Below are positions 1 to 11,339 of a DNA stretch of 64,000 nt, one piece after another. A program made the position numbers and the translations under genes. The notes under the pieces were generated by a model. That model was not told where the DNA came from. It saw only the letters and a program-made list of their open reading frames with translations, and ran no database searches. Numbering within the stretch: position 1 is the first letter of the stretch; each line of letters starts with the position of its first letter. Origin of the DNA: Moniliophthora roreri (lineage: Eukaryota > Basidiomycota > Agaricomycetes > Agaricales > Marasmiaceae); the NCBI GenBank assembly GCA_001466705.2, contig LATX02000123.1, positions 496,001-560,000 on the forward strand, given 5' to 3'.

Positions 1-1900
1 AGCATCAGAATACTCTCAGAAGACACAGGCCTAGCTAATTGCAGCTTTTTGTGCTATTCACAATTTCATTCACATTCACAATCCTTGTGAAAAGGAGTTA
101 CCCACATATTGAGAGCCACTTGCATCACAGGTAGTTGGTCATAGCTGTCCCTGTTGCCTTTCACAACAAGAGACAGTCAAACTTTTTCAGGCCCCACCTC
201 CCACTGTCCAGGCAGAGCATTTGGGAATGTGTATCACAGAGTCAGAACAATATGCAGCTGCAGCAAAACATGATCAAATTGCACAAGCAATGTGGGATGA
301 TTATGTAGCATATACTACAGAACATGGGTACTCAACTGCTGTGTGGATATGACCATCTATAGAAAAGAAGTAACACTATTAATTTGCTAGTACAATATAT
401 AGACAAAGGGTATATAGACAAAGATATTTATGAACAATTAAGCAAGTTGGCTCTGAAGAAAAGCAGTATGATGATGTTTTGTAGAAATAGAGGCAAATGT
501 GTCTATTGTATCTGTATCCTCACTGAAAAGGGAACAGATCTTGGTAAAGTCTTCATCTGAAAAATCATCATCTTCTTCAAGTAGCTTGACAGCCTGTTTG
601 CACCTTGAAGGAGTTGACTCAGTGTTCATGCTAGTTGAAATTGCTTGCAGAGCACTAGCAACATCACTGACTGCCTCAGGTCCATGAAGATGATAGCCAT
701 GGCAGAGACCACTAGACCACCATCTGCAGTTGGTGAATTATAAGTAGTAGATGGTAGTTGAGCCCTAGCACCAGTCAGAGCTGTAGTAACTAGTGCAGCA
801 GATGGGGACTAAGCAGTATCTTCTGACACAGGCTGTGACTCAGTAGTTGCTGGAGGCTGGGGAGGCAAAGAAGGGTGATAGGCACCATCTTCTGTTGCTA
901 TAATACCCTTATTGATGTAAAGCATGTCATTATAATGGGGGTAACAGTGCTTATGCCAGTAACAAGCATTGCACTGGTTGCTCTGTCAAGATATGAGAAA
1001 CTGAAAGAGATTCCATTGATCAACACACCTTTAGCAGTAGTTCCCAGACATCTGGTGTGGCTGAGACCCAGTGGGTAACAGTATAGAAGAAAAATCCAGA
1101 CTGTGTTAAGAGAGAGTAGACATTGTGCCAATCCTTCTTAAGCTGTAATAGTATATGTCAGTATGAGTTAAAATGGAAAAAGGCACACACCTTTGAGGTC
1201 CAATGATCCTGGCACTTTTCTTCTGTCTTTGGTGGGTCAGACACACCAACATCTTGCTCTAGGTGCTCCTTCACCATCTTCCATACACCAGGCTTCCACT
1301 CACTCTGTGCTCAACTCCCAGAATCCTTCTGGGTATGTAGCTCATCTATTATTACTGTATTCTCCTCTTTGGTCTATTTGCACTTGACCTTTGTAACAGA
1401 ATTTGCATTCAGATTGCTGGTGTCTTTATTGGTGGGCTTCTTCCTCTCCATATGTCAAGATTTTTATGAATGAATGTTCTGGAAGTGAGAAATGAACATA
1501 ATTTGGTCAGGAATGGGAATGCTAGCACTTATAATGAGAGAATGCAAGCCACAATGTAGAAAATGAATAATGTGACAAAAGAAGATAGTGGTGCCAAACA
1601 GACTTTTCTTACCTGTATATGGCAGGTTACTCAGCACCCAAACTCATATAGACCAAAAGAGCTGTATGGCTGAATTTTAGCTAGGTCCAGGTTGCAATGT
1701 GGTGCTGCCAAACAGGCCCTAATGTCTGAACTGAATCCTTAAGAATAGCATTATTGGGCTCTGAATACATTTTCATGGCCACTAGTGTGTACTGCATTCC
1801 CTTCTTCTCAACAAGAAAAAAGTATTGTACCTCAGCATAGTTTGGTACATCTTCAATCAGAATCTAGGTGGAAGTTAGAGTCAGAATAACACAGCCAACT
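1..1900. other. no recognisable gene; CpG-depleted
   Basis: Only short open frames are present (the longest about 77 codons) and none resembles a family I know. This stretch lies downstream of the Plavaka transposase remnant and could be part of the same element or of other decayed repeats. No terminal repeat was found by eye. Confidence 0.5.
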
Positions 1901-1929
1901 TGAGAACAATGTACCTTGACATTCCTCAC

Positions 1930-4230
1930 TCACTGAACATTCTTGTCTGGCCATTTCCTCTCATACCACCATGATCTAGCAATCTGCCCATTTGGAAGAA
2001 GTAAATATGCAAATATATAAGCTGAAATCAACTTAGTTTCACAGCTTTTACTACTTTGTACCTTCCAACCTTGCAAAAGAGCAAATCTTTGAAAGGCAGC
2101 AGATATCTCTGCCTCCATCTGATGTGGTTGATGTAGATGGAGAAGATGAAAGTTATTACTAACATCTAGAGAGAGTGTGTTATGAGGTTTTTGTGGAGGG
2201 AAAAGATCAGGGGCTATAGCATATAGAGCATTTATATGAGTACACTTGAGGGCTCTCTTACTGAAATTGCCATAAGGGTCTGAGTAGAGGTGTATTTCCC
2301 TTTTCAAATTACCAATATGATGTTCCATAGTCTACTGCACAAGCTCTGAGAGGGATCCAAGTCAAAAAACCTTGAGAACAAGGTGTGTCAAGGCATGTAT
2401 ACACAGCCTGATGAAATGAAGATGAATGAGTTTACATTTGTAGTACAACTTTTCAAAAAGGTACACAAAGGTAAGGAAACCTTTGTGGGCTTGAAGAAGG
2501 TTGTCTTTTTAGGTATTGTATCAATGTAATGTTTGAGTAGCAGAGACAAGTGTGCAAAAGTAATGGTAGATATTGGGTGGAAGCCATCTATAGAGCAGTG
2601 CAGGACAGAGGCTAAAGATATACACCAGATACTCCACAGCCTTATACTTGGTGTTAATCTTCTCAGCAGAGTTACAAAGGGTTCAGAATTCTAGGCACAC
2701 TGAGAGATAATGTTGAGCAGCTGCAATCTCAGCACCATGTTCTTTCCACACATCTGCATCCCCTTAGAATGGCAAATAACCATGATTCAGGGTTATTACC
2801 CTTGACATGTTCAATTGTGCCTGGCCATAATGCTAGGAGAAGCTAAGATAGGTTAAGAAAGAGATGCATAATGTTGGCTGGGAAGCATTTTGGTATGGAA
2901 ATGGATTTTAATAGAGCTGAGACAAGATGGTTGTTGAATGCTGGTGTTCTTGTGGTGCTTCTCATATTAATGGTTGGACCTGGATTTGAGAACATATGAG
3001 AGTTTCTTGTTGTATTCATCTGGTGTAGGTGCATAGATGTTATTGATGTTGATATCCCCATGGCTACTACCTTCAGGTACATTACTAATAGGCCATAACA
3101 TTGCTGGATAGCAGGTACCAACACCAGGTTTGTGCCTACTGGGCATGTCGCAAAGGAGATGGCACCTGTTCCTACCATGATGCCCTACCCAGCCATTGAG
3201 TACAGCCATTCCAATGGTATCAGCCAAGTCAAATGCATTCTATAGAGTTGACCTGAATCTTAGATTTGTTGCAGAATTCCACAGTGCAAGGCTGTGTCAT
3301 TGTAAAGCAGAGATATGTATGAAGGTCAGTTGCCAGAATGAGTTGTAGTCCTTGGGCACATTCAGACCACTGACAATCACTAGAGAGATTATTTCCTTCA
3401 AATGGCAAATGGATGGATAATAGTTGAGTAGGATAGCACACTCAAAGAAGGTGTCTGACTCCTTATCCTGGTAAAGTTGTGCACCATCAAACAATGCAAT
3501 ATAAAGTATATCATTGTCAGTAACTTGGCATGACTCAACAAGGTTGAGATACTCATCTCCACACAGGACATCATTGTAAATCTGTATACTATCTGGCTGC
3601 TTTTGCTTAGCAAGTAATTCCTTGGTGTGCTCAACACAATAGCAGAGCTTTGCAACTGTGTCAGGATTTCACCATAAAGCTTGTAGCTAGAGCCCAAGTG
3701 GATATATAAGGAACTGTCAGCATGGTTTCAATGAATCAGAATGGTATTGTGCCTCACCACATTTCAGGCAGACAACAAGTGTTTGGCAGGTACTAGTAAA
3801 GCTGACACATAAGTTAATACACATATCATGCCACAAGGGAAGCACTCCAGTCATAGTCTTCAATTGATTGCAGACCTGGTCTAGCAACAGCAGTTTGGTG
3901 CCTGGAAATGATTCATGAATGTTGTGGTAAATGCCTTTATATTTGCATTCTGCACAGTCAGCAGAAAGGACAATGTAATTTTTGATGGAAAGGTGAAGTT
4001 CATGATCTGAGAAATCTGTTGGTGTATTCAGTAGGTTCATGAAGGCATCAAATTCTTCAGGGGTCTACTGGTCTTATTCATCCTCAAAGTTGTAGTCTCA
4101 GATTGACTGAATATGCTCCTGCATCATAACGAGGTCTTTGAGTGTAGCATGGGGTTGAGTTGAAGCTGGTGATTCATCTTTATCTGCATTGAAGATCTCA
4201 TTTTCTTTGTACCTATTGCTCTTGTCTACC
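1930..4230 (-). pseudogene. Plavaka-type (CACTA superfamily) transposase, decayed
   Basis: Read on the minus strand, fragments in different frames follow the order of basidiomycete Plavaka transposases. A Cys-containing N-terminal part (about 4040-3717) includes LPLWHDMCINLCVSF and a CxxC. A core with DGAQLYQDKESDTFF and NVPKDYNSF lies at about 3500-3300. A segment with NGWVGHHGRNRCHLLC and RHKPG lies at about 3220-3100. The C-terminal part (2328-1930) has HIGNLKREIHLYSDPYGNFS. The frame is interrupted repeatedly, so no intact transposase can be made. In this family the protein cuts and pastes the element; here it is a relic. CpG is lost throughout. Terminal inverted repeats and a target duplication were not identified. 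The family call rests on remembered motif patterns and is fairly secure. Confidence 0.8.
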
Positions 4231-4309
4231 ATTAGCAAAATCCAGAGGAAGTTATAACTAGGTACTGACCCTTGAGATTGGTGACAATCCCCCATTAAGG
4301 TCACTGTTG

Positions 4310-6880
4310 ATTATGGCTGCAACCATAATCAATCTCCAGCATAATATAGTGCTAAATACCTGGTGCCAACAGTCTCAAGGATTGTGATGAGTTGCTGGAG
4401 ATATAATGGGTGAGGGATAATAGAATAAGTAGCAGAGAATATGACATGTACTGTGTAATATGACAAGCAGCAGAGAATATAGCAAGTGACAGGGAATAGC
4501 ATGAAAGATGGGGCTTATAACAAGTTTTGAGGGTTATGGCAAGTTTTGGGGGTTATGCCAGGTTATAACTAGTTTTGAGTGCTATAGCTACTCAGAAAAG
4601 ACTCAGCTACTTACTGAGTTTCCAACCAAAGACATACAATATATCAGATACTATGCTTTATTTTCAGAGATCAGAATAAAGTGTACACAATGAGCAATGC
4701 TATTCATCCATATATACAAACAGAGGAATATGTATGAAGTCTACTAAATAATGTTCTACAACTCATTGAGGGACAATGCAGCCTGGCCAAAGATCATTAG
4801 TATACAGCTCATCAGGAAGTAGGGAAGGGAAACCAAACCTGAGCATAAAAAAACATTACTGAAAATGTGAAACATTAGCTGTGGAGGAAAGCAGCCATCA
4901 GTTCTTACAATGTCAGCTTCAGAAGTAGTCATATGTATCAAATGATACAACCAAACTTGATATATCAATGGTCAATCTGACTGACCTTTGGGACATGTAA
5001 ACACATATTGGTACTGCTTGGTCTTAGACTTGTGCCAGCAACAGGGAGATAGATAAGACTCTTGCAGCATGTTGGACAACAACACATTGCAATACATAAG
5101 CCATCTGATGACTCACATATGCCAGAATGGAGTGAATGGGAATGTGGGATGGCACTGGAACTCATGGCTGGGTATGTGAGGGGTGTTCAAGTAGCATCAA
5201 GACTTGAATTGGATAGCCAAGTTTTGGCATGGAAAGCATTTAGTAGTCTGGCATTTGTATTGTGTCAAGATCTAGATAATTGAGTTGCACTGGGTGGGGG
5301 CTGAACTGCACAGGAAAGAAGAGTATAAGGATCATTAAGAAAAGTAGTTGTGCAAGAACATACTTTTCAGCTTACTATCCAACATTCCTACTACTGCTAC
5401 TGTAGTTGCCTATCCTGGTTCTGAGTTTCCTGTATATAAAATTAGTTAACAACAAGAGACAGCTTGCAAAACTTACTAAAAGACATGTTCGATGTGTTGA
5501 TAGACCATAAGCAGGTCATAATGAATTCATACAAGGGCATAAGATAGATTTGAGGACAGGAAGGGAGAAGGAAGAGAGAAGGTGGAGGGGGAGATGATGG
5601 TGGAAGAGAAGAAAGGGAAGCCAGGGTGCTCAGAATTCTGGAGCAGTCTTTATATAAGAGTTGAGGGTGTGCATGGACCAGTTTACAGCCGGTCAGGGTT
5701 TAGGGTTTTGGACATAGAGTGTCTTTTTAAGGTGTTGAATACTTGAACAGTCTTGAAGCCAGTCAAAAAGTAATGATATGTCTTACAATCAACTCCAAGG
5801 AGCCCAGTGGCTGGGTCCAATGGACTGATACTCTGAATCTCTGATCCCATGTGTCCAACCTTGCCTCTAATTCTCTCTGTCGTGCTCAACAATGTCAACT
5901 GAAATGCCCAGCAGCCAAGCTCCTATTAGCATACCTCTGAACTGAGCTCCAGCATACCTGAAGCTTTTCCTACTCAAAATCGATATACCTGGCTCCTTCA
6001 AGTGCTGTCAACCTCTGAATTAATTGAATCATAATGGCTTAAAAGAGTGTCAGCCTTGCAAGTAGGAATTTTGGGGCAAATCTGCTGGTAAATAGGCATT
6101 TTTATTACTGGAATGTAAGAAATACTTCTAATTGTACCCCTCAGAACTCAATACATTTTATAAGGACTGTCCTGAGACATTGTAACAAAACTTAGGCATT
6201 ATATCACTCTCTAACTGTGATAGAGAGTTATAACACAAGTTATATTATCTAGGTACAGTAATGGAGTTTTATATATGTAGTTACAACACTAATGGACTTG
6301 TAGATAATGCATATTAGGTGTTGTTTCCCCTACTAACCTGCTGTACCCTCATCTACTTTGCTCTCATCTTCTTCCTCTCCTTCTCCATTCATGTCCCCAA
6401 GACTCTGCTCTCCAAGCACATCCATTAGTCCAGGAAATAGTGTCTGAATAAGAGGTTCCATCACTTAATCATGATAATCTTCCAAGCCTGTACTATGACT
6501 GTTCTGAATAGCATTCATAGTTGATCTTGTTTGTGAGCTGGACTGCCCATTTAGTTTTGGAATAGAGTATGGTTTGTAATAATGCCTTTGCACCTAGAGA
6601 TAGTCAAAAAAAATCAATCCCATATCATGTATCTAAAATGTGCAAAGACATACTGTCTTCGTATTATGACCAGAGCCCTTCACATGAGCTATTTGCTTCT
6701 CTCTCTCTTCCAGAGACATTGTCTCCTCTAGCTGCCTTTGAGCTTTGTGTCCATTGAACAATCTGAGTGAGACAGGCTTTCCCCCTTGGCACCATTTGTA
6801 GCAAGTACAAAAGTGATCACAGTCAGGAGGCATTGACTTGGACAGTGTCACAGACTTGTGTTTTGAAAGAAAAAGGCTAA
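4310..6880. other. no recognisable gene; CpG-depleted
   Basis: Only short open frames occur, such as 5062-5283 on the plus strand (73 codons), and none has an identifiable domain. A purine-rich stretch lies near 5550-5620. It may be remnants of the elements on either side. Confidence 0.5.
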
Positions 6881-6900
6881 TATATATTTGTGGTCTGAAG

Positions 6901-7467
6901 TTATAGATATGATAGAGTGTTAAGACAATGGAAGTCAGTGAAAATGAGACACACATCAGCCAACATCAACACAAGTCCTTGTAAAATAGTGTCAGTGTGA
7001 ATATGGTGCTTAGTGCAGAGCATATTCTTGTCCAGAGGTAACTTTGTGAGGGTATCTGGGGCCTCCAACACCATTAGAAACAGTACTAGATGAAGTATCC
7101 CATATGTTGCACTGTGCATTCTGCTCTGCTGGAGTGTGTGAGCATAATCATGAGCCTTCTTCCCTGGTTCCACAAAAATATTCATTATTTCTCTATACAG
7201 CTTCTTCACCTCTGGAGTAAATGGTTCATCCTTCAGCTCTAGCTTGGAGAATATCAGAGGAAGCAGGCAAGAGAAATCTTCCTTCATGTCATGAATCAAC
7301 TCCACAGTCATGTTGGCTCTGTGAGATAGAACTGTGGTGATTGTGGTGAGGAGACCTTGAGGTAGAACATGCAGATGTTCTGCAACTGCTCTTTGTAATA
7401 TGTTATTGGCTAGGAGTAATGCAAAGATGATGGTAGGAATTAGAATCCCATATAAGGGACATGGCAC
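6901..7467 (-). CDS. unidentified 188-codon open frame in left arm
   Basis: An uninterrupted frame of 188 codons begins MPCPLYGILIPTIIF, a hydrophobic start that could be a membrane segment, and continues with helix-rich sequence. Its degraded counterpart in the other arm (19120-19610) has the same protein sequence with several stops, so this copy is the better preserved. I recognise no domain. It lies in the CpG-depleted block downstream of the repeat-containing frame at 7814-9127 and may be a later exon of the same gene, separated by intron-like sequence. The last 30 codons run past the arm border, so the true C-terminus is uncertain. Expression is doubtful. Confidence 0.35.
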   Translation of the reverse strand: MPCPLYGILIPTIIFALLLANNILQRAVAEHLHVLPQGLLTTITTVLSHRANMTVELIHDMKEDFSCLLPLIFSKLELKDEPFTPEVKKLYREIMNIFVEPGKKAHDYAHTLQQSRMHSATYGILHLVLFLMVLEAPDTLTKLPLDKNMLCTKHHIHTDTILQGLVLMLADVCLIFTDFHCLNTLSYL

Positions 7468-7813
7468 TTGATGACAATATAGATGTGTAAGCTGTGCTAG
7501 AACTACAATTGCTTCCTAACTGCCACTTTAAAACAAGAGATCACTTATTACTTTTGTTTCTGCAAACCTTCTCTGTTTTACATATTGAAGACATTCTTCT
7601 TTTGATGGTAGTTGACCTTCTGTCTATAATCCTGTTGAACAATGGCATATGATGAATTGTGATCTGCATCTATAGCACCAAATTGGCAGCAGTACCTCCT
7701 GTATGCACTGGACAAAATCATCTATAGTGCAGCCAGGATTATTCTCTATTAATGGTTTTTTGCAATAATGGGAATTTCCTTGTCTGAGTGTGAGAATGTC
7801 TGAAGGGATAGGA

Positions 7814-9127
7814 CTATGGAAAAGAGCAACCTACAACATGTAATTCATATGTAGAAAAAATCATAGTAGAAACTGTACTTACAAGTTCATCATTATCAAC
7901 AATCTCTGGAGTTTCTTCATCGTCATCCAGTAAATCCTCTTCTTCCTTACTCTGAAATTCTTCATTGTCCTCATTGCCAGTATCTTCCGCTTCACCTTTA
8001 CTTATGAAAGCAAGGTCATTATAGTCAGAATCCTTGCCATCCTTGGACCCTTCAGCTGCAGACAACAAAAGTTTTGCTGCCTCTGAAGTACACAAAGAAT
8101 CTTCCTGGCCTCTGTATTCAGCATTTCTGTTGACTGTGAGACTCTTTTCTATGTATCTGAATGTTGACAATTCATTCTCCAGAGTGTCATTGGGATTGCC
8201 AACTGACAGACTGTCATTGCTGGTGCTAAATGTGACTGAACATGACTGATGACCCTTAATGGGTATGGAAGGTGTATCTGTAGATGCTCCTGATGTGAGT
8301 ACCTTCTCACTAAACATGATCAAATATGACTGACAACTCTCAACAGGTATGGAAGGTGTATCTGTAGGTGCTCCTGATGTGAGTACCTTCTCACTAAACA
8401 TGATCAAATATGACTGACAACTCTCAACAGGTATGGAAGGTGTATCTGTAGGTGCTCCTGATGTGAGTACCTTCTCACTAAACATGATCAAATATGACTG
8501 ACAACTCTCAACAGGTATGGAAGGTGTATCTGTAGGTGCTCCTGATGTGAGTACCTTCTCACTAAATATGATCAAATATGACTGACAACTCTCAACAGGT
8601 ATGAAAGGTGTATCTGTAGATGCTCCTGATGCAAGTACCTTCTTGCTAAATGTAACCAAATGTGACTGATGACCCTCAATAGGTATGGAAGGCATATCTG
8701 TAGATGCTTCCGATGCAAGTATCTTCTTGCTAAATGTGACTGAATGCAACTGACAACCCTCAATGGGTACAGAAGGCATATCTGTAGGTGCATCCAATGC
8801 AAGTACCTTCTTGCTAAATATGACCAAACATGACCAATGACCCTCAACAGGTATAGAAGGCATATCTGTAGGTGCTCCTGATGCAAATACCTTCTTGCTA
8901 AATGTGACCAAATGCAGCCAACAACTCTCAACAGATATGGAAGGGATATCTGTAGGTGCTTCTGATGTGAGTACCTTCTCACTAAATATGACCAAATGTG
9001 GCCAACAACCCTCAACAGATATAGAAGGCATTTCTGTAGATGCTCCCAATGCAAGTACTTCTGCAGATGCATATATCACACTATTGTCTGTATCAAAGAG
9101 TTTCAAAGGAGAAGGGAATATTGCCAA
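7814..9127 (-). CDS. unidentified protein frame with ten 28-residue repeats and an acidic tail
   Basis: This 437-codon minus-strand frame starts MAIFPSPLKLFDTDNSVIYA, followed by about ten copies of a 28-residue unit built around TDxPSIPVE and FSxKVLxS (about residues 25-305). It ends in a strongly acidic region around residues 350-425 containing EEEDLLDDDEETPE. The other arm carries the same arrangement on the opposite strand, but its frame is broken inside the repeats. At fixed positions of the unit the residues alternate among Cys, His, Gln and Trp, the pattern expected if arginine CGN codons had lost CpG on either strand. No known domain is visible. It is probably part of a larger spliced gene of a mobile element; function unknown. 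Confidence 0.4.
   Translation of the reverse strand: MAIFPSPLKLFDTDNSVIYASAEVLALGASTEMPSISVEGCWPHLVIFSEKVLTSEAPTDIPSISVESCWLHLVTFSKKVFASGAPTDMPSIPVEGHWSCLVIFSKKVLALDAPTDMPSVPIEGCQLHSVTFSKKILASEASTDMPSIPIEGHQSHLVTFSKKVLASGASTDTPFIPVESCQSYLIIFSEKVLTSGAPTDTPSIPVESCQSYLIMFSEKVLTSGAPTDTPSIPVESCQSYLIMFSEKVLTSGAPTDTPSIPVESCQSYLIMFSEKVLTSGASTDTPSIPIKGHQSCSVTFSTSNDSLSVGNPNDTLENELSTFRYIEKSLTVNRNAEYRGQEDSLCTSEAAKLLLSAAEGSKDGKDSDYNDLAFISKGEAEDTGNEDNEEFQSKEEEDLLDDDEETPEIVDNDELVSTVSTMIFSTYELHVVGCSFP
8245..9075 (-). repeat. 84-bp tandem repeat array, about 10 units
   Basis: The unit is 84 bp, seen as the recurring AGGTATGGAAGG at 8346, 8430 and 8514 with the same spacing. Three consecutive units between about 8320 and 8570 appear identical, while units towards 9075 diverge. 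Each unit is a multiple of three with no stop in two minus-strand frames. The array encodes the 28-residue repeats of the 7814-9127 frame. Confidence 0.9.
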
Positions 9128-9643
9128 CTTCTGGGAGGCTGGCTCCTTCAGTTTATCAGTGTATGCATTTTAATATAGAAGAACATTATGTGAATGAGAT
9201 GATAATGGCAAGGCATCTGAATGCTTGGGTGGGAGTATGTAATGAGAGAGATTGGAGGAAAAGGCTTCTAGGCAAGAGAGCTCGAGTGCCTGATCAAGAC
9301 CTTCCCATTCCTCCATACCTCCCATATCCATTTGAAAGTGCAAGCACTCAAGTACTGATTTCTGAATACCTCTTCTTGTAGTTGTGAAATTGACTGCCCA
9401 TTGTGAATGGCCCAAACCTTCATGTTGAGTGCCCTTGTATAGCTTTTGTCAGTGCTCTGTGAACTTTAATAAAAAAAAAAGTACTTTTTGATCAAATGTT
9501 AGCAGACTACAGTTTTAATAGACCTTTCTGGTTATCAGAAACTATTTGCCATTAAATTCATCTTCCACCTCCCAACACACACAGTGTACCTTTTCAATCT
9601 CTCTAATACTATTATCAGTCAGCTCCTCCTTCAACATTTCATC

Positions 9644-10389
9644 TCAGGATCTATAAAGGAAGCAATTGATGCCCTCCCATGTCCAGATCTTGCTCTTGCT
9701 CTTGTCAAGTACTTTGACATTGTCCAAATTCACCATATTGAGTGTCCATTTTGCTTTTTCATCTCTACTGTATTGACTTGAAGGTAGTGATAGAATGATT
9801 GTATGCTCTGAGTGAGAGAGGCATTTTATGGAAACTGCTAGTAGGCCCCTGATATTGGACATAGAAGACACAACAACCATTGAAAATAGTAGCATAAGCA
9901 ATAGTGCAGTGTGGATTCAGCAAATATGATAGATTCTACATTGCTTAGAATGGGTTCAATATGTAGGAGTACATTGGTTGATATTGGTTTAATGTCAATG
10001 CATACAGATGAGGACTGTTCAATGAATGTTGGTTCAAGGGTTGGGATTAGTTGATCTGCAACAAAAGTAATTGAGGTATCTGGGGTGACTGGTGAAGCAG
10101 TGACCATTAACACAGAGACCATTATTGCTGCTGTAGGTTGAGAAGAAAGTGAATTCTCTCTGTTGTTGATAAAGTACTAAGCATTTTTGCAACATTCTTT
10201 TCTGGCTTCCCATTTATTTTCCTGTGGAGAAGTCAGTGGTATAGGCATTAGTTCAGATTCTTGGTCCAGAAGAGCCAAGAGACATGATAAATTCAGTACA
10301 GCTCTGTCTGTATCCTTCTCATCTTGCCTGAGAGGCATACTAGGCAGAACCCAAAGATGCAAAAAGACAGTAAGAATGAAAAACAACAA
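9644..10389 (-). pseudogene. broken counterpart of the 16244-16999 frame
   Basis: Three minus-strand pieces (10389-10177, 10122-9838, 9901-9644) together match the single open frame at 16244-16999 in the other arm. Shared words are PVTPDTSITFVADQ, AVSIKCLSHSEH, SRDEKAKW and INCFLYRS. Shifts of frame near 9850 and a stop near 10140 break this copy. No known domain is visible. It lies upstream of the repeat-encoding frame on the same strand, as it does in the other arm, so the two may belong to one multi-exon gene. Confidence 0.5.
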
Positions 10390-11339
10390 TAGTCAAGGTA
10401 AAAAGGAAGGGGAGCCAAGGATGAACAATGACAGTGTGACAGGATGTTAAAAAAAATAGAATTGAGCTCAAAATATGAGCATCATTGTTCAACATTGACA
10501 GTATGAAAGAACAGTATTCTAGTTTACAAGCTACATCCTACCAAGTCTGTCAGTTGTGATAAATTGAAGCATAAAATATTAAATTACCCACCCATTGCTA
10601 CTACTTATCTTCACTATGTCAACCTCTGTCATAGCTTGAAAAACTTGAACTAGCACTCTGGAAGGTTGTATTGGGGGAGAGAATTCAAGATACATCTTAC
10701 TCTGTGTCATATCATAATATAGATAATCCAGTGCTATCATCTGTATAACATAAGAAGTAAAAATAATATAAAGAATACAGTAATATTATAGAAAAAGAGT
10801 GAAGCACATAAGGTCTTTCAGTACCTTTATAGAGGATTTATTATTTGTGTCAAATCTCTTTGCAACCTTCCGCAGAAAATTAGAAATAAGTGTTGAAGCA
10901 TACAACAACAGACCTCACCAAATGTATTTTAAAGAGTGCTCAATTAATCTCTGCTGCTGTCCACAGGCTCTGGGATTCAGTTCCTCTTTAGCATCATTAC
11001 ATTCAGAGCAGCAACTCATTGCACTATTGTGAGCATATTCCTGATCAGTGGAAACTATAGGATCATTGCTTGTTGGAACTTCACTACAAGAGTTTTTCCT
11101 CAGTTGCTTGCTTGAGCACTAGTAGAAAGCTGGAAAGCTCTCTATTTCACCATGCTTTTTCTTAATATGCAGCTCATACAAATCCTTAAATGAGCATGTA
11201 AGTACATATATTATTTGAATGCAAGAGAACAGTGCTCACTAGACCCTATTTTTGTAACACACAGAAGATACTAAATAATAATATTTCAGTAGTATCAAAA
11301 GAGACACCTAAAGCATAATCTCTCTAGCAATCAAGATGT

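Larger units (their letters stand above)
6983..11328 (+). repeat. left arm of a large inverted repeat
   Basis: The reverse complement of this arm matches 15280-19615 along its whole length, with many substitutions. Matching landmarks are a CACCATATTCACACTGACAC-type edge near 6990 and 19600, the 84-bp tandem repeat, the A-run followed by GTACTTTTTGATCAAATG near 9470 and 17150, and a short frame beginning MKHIRSF at 10799 and 15819. Similarity stops abruptly at about 6983 and at about 11328. The arm encodes, on the minus strand, the same unidentified protein set that the other arm encodes on the plus strand. Arm borders are by-eye estimates within about 20 bp. Confidence 0.8.

Noticed and set aside
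8572..9072. Second long minus-strand frame in the 84-bp array (RRYLHQEHLQ-type repeats)
   Set aside because: The unit length is a multiple of three, so a stop-free unit is open in more than one frame. The frame that continues into unique N- and C-terminal sequence (7814-9127) is the better candidate.
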